Of a stretch of DNA of 41,081 bases, positions 9,618 to 17,013 are shown in pieces. The notes below the pieces were generated by a model, which was not told the DNA's origin, made no database searches, and worked only from the letters and a program-made list of their open reading frames with translations. Source of the DNA: an uncultured Flavobacterium sp. (GTDB lineage: Bacteria > Bacteroidota > Bacteroidia > Flavobacteriales > Flavobacteriaceae); the NCBI GenBank assembly GCA_937773775.1, contig CALJVL010000003.1:1-41081 (forward strand). The letters are read 5' to 3'. The position numbers were made by a program, and so were the translations under genes. The number at the start of each line of letters is the position of its first letter. Position 1 is the stretch's first letter.

Positions 9618-10921
9618 TGCAAAAGTCAACAAATAAGTCAAATATTCCATTTGTATTAAATGCTTCACTGGCTTCGTTTGGGGCATACTTTTGCATGTAT
9701 GCTTTTAGAAAGCCGTTCAGTGTGGCCACATTTGAAGGGATGGAAGTATTTCATATTGATTATAAAATTATTTTAATAATTGCACAAGTAGTTGGATATG
9801 CGCTTTCTAAATTTATTGGAATTAAAGTAGTTTCGGAATTAAAAGCAAACCAGCGGGTGTATTATTTATTGGGATTAATTCTCATCGCCGAACTGGCTTT
9901 GGTTTTATTTGCTTTGGTACCCCAACCGTTTAATGTTGTTTATATGTTCCTGAATGGGGTGCCCTTAGGAATGATCTGGGGAATTGTTTTTTCGTATCTC
10001 GAAGGCCGAAAATTCACCGAAATATTAGGGGTCGCTTTAAGCACCAGTTTTATAGTTTCTAGTGGTGTGGTGAAATCAGTAGGACTTTTCGTGATGAGTT
10101 CTTGGGGATTTTCCCAGTTTTGGATGCCAGCCATTACAGGCTCATTATTTGTCTTGCCTTTGTTATTTTTTGCTTGGCTATTGGAGCGAATCCCAAAGCC
10201 AACCGAAGAAGATGTCGAACTGCGGTCTGAGCGTATACCGATGACAGGAAAAGACAGGAAAAAATTGCTATTGAAATTTGCATTTCCAATAACGATATGG
10301 ATTTTGTTTTACACTTTCCTGACGTCTTTTAGAGATTTCAGAGATAATTTCTCTCGGGAATTATGGGACGCAATGGGGTATAAAGGCGATATATCGATAT
10401 ATTCTAGTTCTGAAACATTGGTTGCTTGTATTGTATTATTGGTATTAGGTTTCGCGTTTTATTTTAAGGATAATATGAAAGCGTTATTGTTTTATCAATT
10501 TTTGCTGTTGGTAGGTTCCATTTCATTAGGTGTATCAACTTATTTATTTCATAATGGAATTATATCGCCATTCACTTGGATGGTTGTTTCAGGATTTGGA
10601 TTATACATTTGTTATGTGCCATTCAACTGTCTATTTTTTGATCGTTTTATAGGAGCTTTCCGAATCAAAGGCAATGCTGGTTTTCTGATTTACCTTGCAG
10701 ATGCCTTTGGTTATTTAGGAAGCGTGGTTGTGTTGTTGTATAAAAATTTTGGACAATCTGGTTTGTCTTGGATTGAATTTTTCGTGTATAGCGCATATGC
10801 GGTTGCAGGAATCGGAGTTTTTGTAACGACTAGTTCCATATTATATTTAAATGGAAAATTTAAAATGCATAAAAAAAGTAATATAAATTATAAATTAGTA
10901 TTAGATGAAACCAATGTATGA
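9617..10921 (+). CDS. MFS-type inner-membrane transporter, DUF5690-like
   Basis: A 434-residue hydrophobic protein with roughly twelve membrane segments. The start resembles the DUF5690 branch of the major facilitator superfamily (ASFGAYFCMYAFRKPFSVATF), and a central cytoplasmic loop lies near residues 190-220 (LLERIPKPTEEDVELRSERI). ATG overlaps the TAA of the upstream gene by one base. The FAD oxidoreductase starts inside its 3' end. DUF5690 members have no firmly established substrate. The operon position between secreted esterases and cytoplasmic C-P enzymes makes an aminophosphonate (aminoethylphosphonate, its N-methyl or hydroxy derivative) the best guess. No PhnCDE-type ABC transporter is present, so this would be the inner-membrane step. 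Confidence 0.8.
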   Translation: MQKSTNKSNIPFVLNASLASFGAYFCMYAFRKPFSVATFEGMEVFHIDYKIILIIAQVVGYALSKFIGIKVVSELKANQRVYYLLGLILIAELALVLFALVPQPFNVVYMFLNGVPLGMIWGIVFSYLEGRKFTEILGVALSTSFIVSSGVVKSVGLFVMSSWGFSQFWMPAITGSLFVLPLLFFAWLLERIPKPTEEDVELRSERIPMTGKDRKKLLLKFAFPITIWILFYTFLTSFRDFRDNFSRELWDAMGYKGDISIYSSSETLVACIVLLVLGFAFYFKDNMKALLFYQFLLLVGSISLGVSTYLFHNGIISPFTWMVVSGFGLYICYVPFNCLFFDRFIGAFRIKGNAGFLIYLADAFGYLGSVVVLLYKNFGQSGLSWIEFFVYSAYAVAGIGVFVTTSSILYLNGKFKMHKKSNINYKLVLDETNV

Positions 10922-12062
10922 TCTTATAGTTGTAGGCAGCGGTGTTTTAGGTACTTTTCATGCCTATCATGCCTTAAAAAAAGGTCTTCGGGTAGCTATT
11001 ATAGAGAAAGATAAAATGCCTCAAGGGGCGACTATTCAAAACTTTGGACAGGTTGTTCCTTCAGGAATGGACACAAAATGGCAAGCCTATGGACGAGAAA
11101 GTTTAGCGATTTATAAAGAAATTCAAAGTCAATTTGATATTTCAATTCGGCAAAATGGATCGGTTTATTTGGCTTCGAACGAGGAAGAAGTACAGTTAAT
11201 AGAAGAGTTATCTCAAATTAACCAATCCAATAGTTACCAGTCTCATTTGTTAACTAAACAAGAATGTTTGGATAAATATCCCGGTTTGCGTTCCGATTAT
11301 GTGAAAGCAGGATTATTTTTTCCTGAAGAAGTTACTGTCGAACCCCGAACAATGATTTACAGATTGCAACAGTTCATGATTCAGAATATGGGGTTAAAAC
11401 TAATTCCGAATACAACTGTTGTTAATTGTGATTCTACGTCAAACGGAGTATCTCTCTCGAGTGCTAATAATGAGCTGTTTTTAGCCAGTAAAGTGATTAT
11501 TTGTAACGGGAATGAGTTTAAAAATTTGTTTCCAAAACTCTTTAACGAAAGTGATTTAGAGGTTTCGAAATTGCAAATGATGCAAACTAAACCGCAGCAC
11601 AATTATAAACTCGATGGTTCTATATTAACGGGTTTGTCCATTAGAAGATATGAAGCGTTTTACGAATGTCCATCCTTCAAAGCAATCAAAGCAAAAGAAG
11701 ATCCAGATTCTTTAGAGAAAAAATGGGGTATACACATACTCTTTAAGCAAGCCGCTGATGGCTCCGTCATTTTGGGTGATTCTCATCAGTATGCAGATGC
11801 CAAGAATATAGATGATTTGGGTTTTGATTTAGACATGGATATTGATAACTTCATGATACAAGAAGCCAAAAAAATCATTGATTTACCGAATTATGAAGTT
11901 CAAAACAGATGGTACGGCAGGTATTCGCAATGCAAGACCAAAGATATTTTTGAGCATACAATTGGGAAAAATATACATATTATAACAGGAATAGGAGGTA
12001 AGGGAATGACGGGTAGTGCCGGATTTGCCAAAGAAAATATAAGAAAAATTTTTAATACATAA
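10905..12062 (+). CDS. FAD-dependent aminophosphonate oxidoreductase (TIGR03364/PbfD-type)
   Basis: 385 residues of the glycine-oxidase-like DAO fold. The Rossmann motif VVGSGVLGTFHAYHA has Gly11, Gly13 and Gly16; the second strand acid is IIEKD; the FAD-contacting NFGQVVPSGM follows; a C-terminal GIGGKGMTGSAGFA completes the FAD site. This family is repeatedly found beside phosphonatase-like hydrolases. Characterised relatives oxidise 2-aminoethylphosphonate or N-methyl derivatives to phosphonoacetaldehyde (from memory of the family, not tested here). ATG 10914 (Met4) is an equally good start and would cut the overlap with the transporter gene from 17 to 8 bp. Cytoplasmic. It may replace the PhnW transaminase, which is absent from the window. 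Confidence 0.85.
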   Translation: MKPMYDLIVVGSGVLGTFHAYHALKKGLRVAIIEKDKMPQGATIQNFGQVVPSGMDTKWQAYGRESLAIYKEIQSQFDISIRQNGSVYLASNEEEVQLIEELSQINQSNSYQSHLLTKQECLDKYPGLRSDYVKAGLFFPEEVTVEPRTMIYRLQQFMIQNMGLKLIPNTTVVNCDSTSNGVSLSSANNELFLASKVIICNGNEFKNLFPKLFNESDLEVSKLQMMQTKPQHNYKLDGSILTGLSIRRYEAFYECPSFKAIKAKEDPDSLEKKWGIHILFKQAADGSVILGDSHQYADAKNIDDLGFDLDMDIDNFMIQEAKKIIDLPNYEVQNRWYGRYSQCKTKDIFEHTIGKNIHIITGIGGKGMTGSAGFAKENIRKIFNT

Positions 12063-12064
12063 TA

Positions 12065-12748
12065 ATGAAACAAGCAATAGAATTAGTGGTCTTTGATATG
12101 GCCGGAACAACTGTAGACGAGGATAATGTAGTATACAAAACAGTACAGCAAGTGATTAATGATGAAGGTTTTAATGTTACTTTAGAGGAGGTTTTAAAAT
12201 ATGGAGCAGGAAAAGAAAAGCATCAGGCGATATCAGATGTTTTAAGAGCGTGTACGCAACTAACGGATATCAATCTAATAGCAGACATAGCCTTTTCAAA
12301 ATTTAAAATTGCTTTAAATATTGCTTACGAGACCCTTGAGATAAAAACTTTTGAAGGTACGGAACAGCTTTTTAAAGATTTGAGAGACAGTGATATTAAA
12401 GTAGTTTTAAATACCGGTTATGACAGCAAAATGGCTCATTTGTTATTAGATAAATTGGGTTGGATTGTGGGCGAAACTATTGATGGCTTAGTAACGGCGG
12501 ATGATGTGGAAAATGGAAGGCCAGAAGGAGACATGATTATTTTAGCCATGAAAAACACGGGTGTTGTGGATACTCAAAAAGTATTAAAAGTAGGTGATTC
12601 TGCTATCGATATTGAGGAAGGTAAAAACGCCAATTGTGGCATTACTGCGGGAGTTCTCACAGGAGCTCAAAACAGAACTCAAATTCAAGAAGCAAATCCA
12701 ACTTACATCTTAGAAAGTTTAAACGAATTGAGAGCGATTCTCTTATGA
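12065..12748 (+). CDS. Phosphonatase-like HAD hydrolase (TIGR03351/PhnX-like)
   Basis: 227 residues, HAD superfamily with a helical cap. Motif I is VFDMAGTTVDE: nucleophile Asp11 is followed two places later by Ala13. The DxA pattern is the signature of phosphonoacetaldehyde hydrolases, in contrast to DxD in phosphatases. The cap segment GAGKEKHQAI offers Lys50 or Lys52 as a candidate Schiff-base lysine. Motif II is VVLNTGYDSKM, motif III Lys lies around AMKNTG, and motif IV is KVGDSAIDIEEG. It would split phosphonoacetaldehyde into acetaldehyde and phosphate, the final C-P cleavage step fed by both the PbfA-type and PbfD-type enzymes. It is the last gene of the operon; a strong terminator follows 22 bp later. 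Confidence 0.88.
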   Translation: MKQAIELVVFDMAGTTVDEDNVVYKTVQQVINDEGFNVTLEEVLKYGAGKEKHQAISDVLRACTQLTDINLIADIAFSKFKIALNIAYETLEIKTFEGTEQLFKDLRDSDIKVVLNTGYDSKMAHLLLDKLGWIVGETIDGLVTADDVENGRPEGDMIILAMKNTGVVDTQKVLKVGDSAIDIEEGKNANCGITAGVLTGAQNRTQIQEANPTYILESLNELRAILL

Positions 12749-12770
12749 TTTTTTGTTTAGTTTTTTTTTT

Positions 12771-12810
12771 ACTCTCCTTTTTAATTTTTGAAAAGGAGAG
12801 TTTTTTATTT
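12771..12810 (+). terminator. Strong terminator of the phosphonate operon
   Basis: A perfect 11-bp stem, ACTCTCCTTTT (12771-12781) with AAAAGGAGAGT (12791-12801), a 9-base loop and a T-rich tail. It separates the operon from the convergent regulator gene ending at 12826. Confidence 0.9.
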
Positions 12811-12825
12811 AGAGAGTTATTCTTT

Positions 12826-13398
12826 TTAAGTGTTTAAAAAGAAGTAAAGCACTAACATTTTAGCAGAGATGTTTCCTCTATTGACAGGAACATGAGGTAT
12901 TCTACCGTCAAAAAAAAGAGAGTCGCCTTCTTTTAAAAGGACTTCGTCATCACCAATAGTATAATAACATTCGCCAGAAAGCATGTATTTGAATTCATAA
13001 GCATCTGTTTCTACTTTTTCTCTTTGTGAGTTGGGTTGTACTTCTAGTAATACCGCTTCAAATCCTATGGAGGAAAGTTGTTTACCAAAAATATATTTAT
13101 AGCTAAAACCTTTAGCCTCGTCTTCCTTTTCTATAGTAGCATTTTCTTCGCTTCGAGATACAATATAAGCAAGTTCAGAAGGTTTAGGCATACCTTCAAA
13201 AAAATCAGAGACGTCAACCTCTAAGGCATTAATAATATTTAATAATACCGGTAAGGAGGGAATAGTTCTTCCATTTTCAATTCTGGAAATAAGTCCATTA
13301 CTAACCTCGGCATCGCTAGCAACTGAGCTAATTGTTTTTTTACTTGCTTTTCGAATTTCCTTAATTCTTTTGCCAATCCCGATTAAATAATCATTCAT
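12826..13398 (-). CDS. XRE-family regulator with C-terminal cupin sensor domain
   Basis: 190 residues. A Cro/C1-type helix-turn-helix lies at about 7-62 (IGKRIKEIRKASKKTISSVASDAEVSNGLISRIENGRTIPS, broken here by no gap). A linker follows, and a small double-stranded beta-helix cupin is at about 115-185 (YKYMLSGECYYTIGDDEVLLKEGDSLFFDG, HVPVNRGN). In this architecture the cupin usually binds a small metabolite. The gene is convergent with the phosphonate operon, so I infer it controls that operon in response to an aminophosphonate or a breakdown product. The ATG at 13398 is close to a symmetrical site at 13438-13470 that could be its own operator. Confidence 0.87.
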   Translation of the reverse strand: MNDYLIGIGKRIKEIRKASKKTISSVASDAEVSNGLISRIENGRTIPSLPVLLNIINALEVDVSDFFEGMPKPSELAYIVSRSEENATIEKEDEAKGFSYKYIFGKQLSSIGFEAVLLEVQPNSQREKVETDAYEFKYMLSGECYYTIGDDEVLLKEGDSLFFDGRIPHVPVNRGNISAKMLVLYFFLNT

Positions 13399-13437
13399 TC
13401 TTATATTGTATATACGACGAATATCTACAATTAACTT

Positions 13438-13470
13438 GATATAAAAAAGGACAGCATGTTTTTTTATATC
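13438..13470. promoter_or_regulatory. Perfect 11-bp inverted repeat upstream of the XRE-cupin gene
   Basis: GATATAAAAAA (13438-13448) is exactly mirrored by TTTTTTATATC (13460-13470) with an 11-base centre. It lies 40 bp upstream of the regulator start codon. A two-fold symmetrical site fits a dimeric XRE repressor. A simple hairpin, or chance in AT-rich DNA, cannot be excluded. Confidence 0.35.
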
Positions 13471-13579
13471 TAAAATAACAGTTTATTTGTGTCATTGCAT
13501 TATATGTTTAAATTTCAGAACGGGAGAAGTAATTTTTAACAGCTGACGGTTCAAAGTTTGATTATTTAAAAAATAATTT

Positions 13580-13789
13580 CTACCCAATTATTAAAGGTTC
13601 TACCTGTTCCTGTTTCAGGCTGGTGTATTGGCAGAACTCCTCTATGCTCACGAATTCGTTTTGGAGCTAGTTAAGCTCTTTTTGGATGGTTTGCAACATT
13701 CTCACGGTTTGCCGGTAACTCTTCCCTGTAATGCGTTGTATGTCGTTCGAGTAGATACAGTACTTCCCCTTTCTACAAAAGCAGGGCGG
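13580..13789 (-). pseudogene. Remnant of a small conserved Bacteroidota ORF
   Basis: In one minus-strand frame the sequence reads YCIYSNDIQRITGKSY, RQTVRMLQTIQKELN, then an in-frame TAG at 13667-13669, then LQNEFVSIEEFCQYT and SLKQEQVEPLIIG before a stop at 13580-13582. The flow of the peptide on both sides of the TAG is protein-like and resembles short DNA-binding-like proteins common in flavobacteria. A stop codon lies just upstream (13790-13792) and no good start codon is present. I judge it a decayed gene; function unknown. Confidence 0.45.
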
Positions 13790-13867
13790 TTAGTTTATGT
13801 ATTATTCTACATTTTTAATAAAAAAAATTTTATTTTTTAGAAAAGATAACTTGACAAGTTAATTGCA

Positions 13868-13898
13868 TAAAAAAAAGCCCAACGTAGTGATTAGGCTT
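13868..13898 (-). terminator. Terminator of the minus-strand SusCD-esterase-transporter operon
   Basis: On the minus strand AAGCCTAA pairs with TTGGGCTT (one G-U), followed by a run of eight Ts. It comes right after the dehydrogenase remnant and so would end the transcript that starts near 24300. Confidence 0.75.
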
Positions 13899-13914
13899 GA
13901 ATAAAGTTTGATAT

Positions 13915-14142
13915 AATCCCAAAAAAGACGCAAATAAAAATAACCTGATAAGTTTTCTCATCCCATCTTTGTCCATCATTTCATAATGTTTGAGATAGTA
14001 ATCGCAGGAATAATCGAAAAAGTTATATTTGAGTTCAAAATCAAATTTTTATGATAGTTTATAAAACTTAAAGTGAAACGGGTACTACTTCTTTCCCGAT
14101 TCCATCACTTGGAATAATATTTAATATGTATTTATTATTCAT
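13915..14142 (-). pseudogene. Decayed 5' end of a tartrate/D-malate dehydrogenase-like gene
   Basis: An ATG at 14142, 8 bp after the transporter stop, opens MNNKYILNIIPSDGIGKEVV followed by PVSL and a stop at 14068-14070. The PxDGIGKEVVP motif is the N-terminal nucleotide-binding signature of tartrate/D-malate dehydrogenases in the isocitrate/isopropylmalate dehydrogenase family. After a frameshift the homology-like reading resumes: FDFELKYNFFDYSCDYYLKH, then YEMMDKDGMRKLI and later FASFLG, in place of the family's FDW.C.YYLKHG.MMPEDG...FLG. The remaining two thirds of the gene (about 350 residues expected) is missing and the operon terminator follows. I am confident of the family, less of the exact substrate. 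Confidence 0.7.
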
Positions 14143-14150
14143 TGTTTTTA

Positions 14151-15611
14151 TTAAAATGGGTTCTTAAATGCGTTAAAGTCCCAAAGAAATGGCAGTACAA
14201 AATAGACCATTATCATAACGATTATGATAGATATGACATTCATCACTATTCCAACTCTTACCATATCAGAAATTTTTAAGTAATTTGACCCAAAAACCAC
14301 TGCGTTAGGAGGCGTGGCCACAGGCAACATAAAGGCGCATGAGGCTGCCAAAGTAGCACCAACCATTAGTAAAAAAGGATGTACATCGAGTACAACGGCA
14401 GTGGGAGCTAGTATAGGTAACAACATCGCTATTGTAGCTAGGTTAGAGGTGATTTCTGTTAAAAAATTAACAGCTGTTATTACAACTAAAAGAATGATGA
14501 AAATTGAATACCCATTAAGATGGACCATCTTTTCAGCAATAAAAGTAGCCAATCCGCTAGCTTGAAAGCCTGAAGCAATAGCCAAACCACTTCCGAAAAG
14601 CAATAAAATACCCCAAGGTAACTTTACAGCATCTTCCCAATGCATTATTTTTTCGGTATCGTCAGGTGAATTAGAATTGAATAAAAACAAGCAGACCCCG
14701 GCTATAAGTGCAATTATGGAATCATCAAGGTCAGGTATAAATATATTTAAGAAAAAGGATCTTGATATCCAGGCAAATCCGGTTAGAACAAAAACAGATA
14801 AAACTATTTTTTCTTCATAACTCATTTTCCCTAAGCCGCTAAGTTGTCGTTTGATTTCGACTTGACCTTCTTCAAACTCAATATGTTTAAACTTAAATGC
14901 CACGCGAGTTAAATATAGCCATGAAATCGCAAGAAGGACAACTGAAATTGGTAGTCCAAACATAAACCACTGTAAAAAACTAATCTCTATCCCATATAAT
15001 TCTTGAACTATACCTGCAAAAACAAGATTTGGAGGTGTTCCAATCAAAGTAGCTACTCCACCAATGGAGGCACTAAATGCAATTGCTAGCATCAAGGCTT
15101 TTCCAAATATTGCATTTTCATCTTCAGCTGTACTTTTTAAGTCTTTCATTTGTTTGACAATGGCAATACCTATAGGTAGCATCATAACTGCCGTAGCAGT
15201 GTTTGATATCCACATGGACAGAAAAGCCGTGGCAATCATAAAACCTAAAATTATTTTACGCACATCAGTGCCAATCAAATTAATGATGTTTAAAGCAATC
15301 CGTTTGTGCAAATTCCATTTTTCAATGGAAAGCGCTAATATAAATCCTCCTAAGTAAAGAAAAATATACCGATGACCAAATGAGGATGTGGTATCATCCA
15401 AAGGCAATGCCCCTGAAAGTGGAAAAAGAATAATGGGTAATAGGGAGGTGGCAGCTATTGGCATAGCCTCAGTAATCCACCATGTTGCCACCCATAGAGT
15501 ACATGCTAACACTGCATTTCCTTGATCTGACAGTCCATCTAAATGTAGTGCATATCGGATTAATAGGAATAATGTGGGCCCTAAAAGAAGCCCTATTTTT
15601 TTTGTGTTCAA
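14151..15611 (-). CDS. DASS/SLC13-family sodium-coupled carboxylate transporter
   Basis: 486 residues with about eleven to twelve membrane helices. Family signatures are the first SNT motif (ISNTAT, Ser136-Asn137-Thr138) and a second EITSNLAT motif near 386-393 where the usual SNT is SNL, plus VATLIGTPPNLVFAG and WWITEAMPIAATSLLP. DASS proteins import di- and tricarboxylates (succinate, malate, tartrate, citrate), usually with sodium. It starts 28 bp after the alpha/beta-hydrolase gene and is followed 8 bp later by a tartrate/D-malate dehydrogenase remnant. A C4-dicarboxylate such as malate or tartrate is therefore the likeliest cargo. It is the last intact gene of the minus-strand operon. 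Confidence 0.92.
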   Translation of the reverse strand: MNTKKIGLLLGPTLFLLIRYALHLDGLSDQGNAVLACTLWVATWWITEAMPIAATSLLPIILFPLSGALPLDDTTSSFGHRYIFLYLGGFILALSIEKWNLHKRIALNIINLIGTDVRKIILGFMIATAFLSMWISNTATAVMMLPIGIAIVKQMKDLKSTAEDENAIFGKALMLAIAFSASIGGVATLIGTPPNLVFAGIVQELYGIEISFLQWFMFGLPISVVLLAISWLYLTRVAFKFKHIEFEEGQVEIKRQLSGLGKMSYEEKIVLSVFVLTGFAWISRSFFLNIFIPDLDDSIIALIAGVCLFLFNSNSPDDTEKIMHWEDAVKLPWGILLLFGSGLAIASGFQASGLATFIAEKMVHLNGYSIFIILLVVITAVNFLTEITSNLATIAMLLPILAPTAVVLDVHPFLLMVGATLAASCAFMLPVATPPNAVVFGSNYLKISDMVRVGIVMNVISIIIVMIMVYFVLPFLWDFNAFKNPF

Positions 15612-15639
15612 AATTTGTTTTGTTTTTTTGTTTAAATCA

Positions 15640-16998
15640 TTAATTATTCAACAATTGAGCTAATAATGCTTTAAACTCAGGTGAGGTATAAATCGCTGAA
15701 CCGTTATGTGAAATACCTTGTGCAATTGTTTTTTTGTGGTTGTGGTTGGGATATTTTAAGTCCATATATAGATACATATTTTCCCCTCTTTGATAGCGTG
15801 ATGAACCAGAAAGAACTGCTTCGCAGTCAGTCGTATTAAGCTCACTATCACTTCCAGATCCATTTCCCAGCAAATAAGTGATGCTTCGACTCACAAAACG
15901 ATCATTAAAGGTTGCTTTGTCCAAAGCACTCACGTAATCCGGTGCAAGCTCATATCCAAATGGCCAAAACTGTAGCCCATTACAGTTAGTAGGTACATAC
16001 AAATTATTAGTCTGTTCATCAATCCGCTCGTTTGTGGGATAATAGAAATACTGGCTTTCACTTACTATATACTCGAAATGAATTTCCGGATATAGAGATT
16101 CAGAGCGATTTCCTGCAGCATAAGTGTGAACAAATCGTCCGCCCGATGATTGCCCAGTGATTACAATCTCATTTAATACGGGGAAAAAGTTTTTATCCGC
16201 TAAACGACTAATAAGAATATCTAAAACCTCAAAAGAACTTATTTTAATCGCACCACTAGATTCTTTCCCGTCTCTGTAACCGAGCGAACTCCAGTAAAGA
16301 TCACCACTTGATACTTCACTCGATTTGAAGTCTGGTGCAATTAACACTGTGCTTTCAGAAACGCCCAAAGCCTCAAGGGTTGTGCTCATGTAACTGTAGT
16401 AATCATCTGGATTTACCGAAGCTCCATGTACTACAATAACTGCTTTTTCAAGATTTTGCCACTTAGCGTTTTCTTCGTAGATAGGATAATTGGCATAGAA
16501 ATTAAAATTTCCTTGTCCGGTATTATGAGAAATAAGTTTAGACTGCAAACAATCAGCTGTATTTAAACAGGGAGGTTTAGAATAAATGGTATCGTCCACT
16601 TGTGTTTTGAAACTAAGATTAATAGTTTCACTGAGCATTTCTCCATTTACCCCAATAGCACCTTCGATAATAAATTCATATGTACTTCCATAATCAAGAT
16701 TAAGCGATACTTCAACTGCTGATGAATTATTCGTGTAATTGATCGCTGCTATTGTTCCGTTGGATAACGGATTAATTTTTAAAGCCTGTTCAAACGAAGC
16801 AGGATCAATACTCCTTGAAAAAACAAATCTTATTGTTGGATTGATGCTTATATTATCCATTCCAGAAGTAACTTTACCACCTTCAACTGTTAGCGAAAAA
16901 ACATTTATTTGCCCAGTTTCTTTTATACCAGCGTCATTAGAACAATTGGTAAACAAGAGCAAAAGTATTACTGAAACAATTAATTTATGTATAGACAT
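15640..16998 (-). CDS. Lipoprotein with Ig-like domain and alpha/beta-hydrolase domain
   Basis: 452 residues. The signal peptide has a lipobox LFTNC (Cys19), so it is probably surface- or periplasm-anchored. Residues about 30-135 look like a bacterial Ig-like (Big_5) domain (NPTIRFVFSRSIDPASFEQAL). From about 180 on there is an alpha/beta-hydrolase fold with oxyanion segment VIVVHGASVNPDDYY, nucleophile elbow GQSSGG (Ser284), and a candidate catalytic His in GISHNGSAIY near 430. Several cysteines (near 144, 150, 337) could form disulfides. No narrow family was recognised. With the SGNH hydrolase and the DASS transporter in the same operon, I infer an esterase that frees a carboxylic acid from an ester or polyester. 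Confidence 0.75.
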   Translation of the reverse strand: MSIHKLIVSVILLLLFTNCSNDAGIKETGQINVFSLTVEGGKVTSGMDNISINPTIRFVFSRSIDPASFEQALKINPLSNGTIAAINYTNNSSAVEVSLNLDYGSTYEFIIEGAIGVNGEMLSETINLSFKTQVDDTIYSKPPCLNTADCLQSKLISHNTGQGNFNFYANYPIYEENAKWQNLEKAVIVVHGASVNPDDYYSYMSTTLEALGVSESTVLIAPDFKSSEVSSGDLYWSSLGYRDGKESSGAIKISSFEVLDILISRLADKNFFPVLNEIVITGQSSGGRFVHTYAAGNRSESLYPEIHFEYIVSESQYFYYPTNERIDEQTNNLYVPTNCNGLQFWPFGYELAPDYVSALDKATFNDRFVSRSITYLLGNGSGSDSELNTTDCEAVLSGSSRYQRGENMYLYMDLKYPNHNHKKTIAQGISHNGSAIYTSPEFKALLAQLLNN

Positions 16999-17013
16999 AT
17001 AATATAATTTTAA

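Noticed and set aside
13628..13840. 70-codon plus-strand open frame
   Set aside because: It lies opposite the protein-like minus-strand remnant at 13580-13789, which explains the open frame better.
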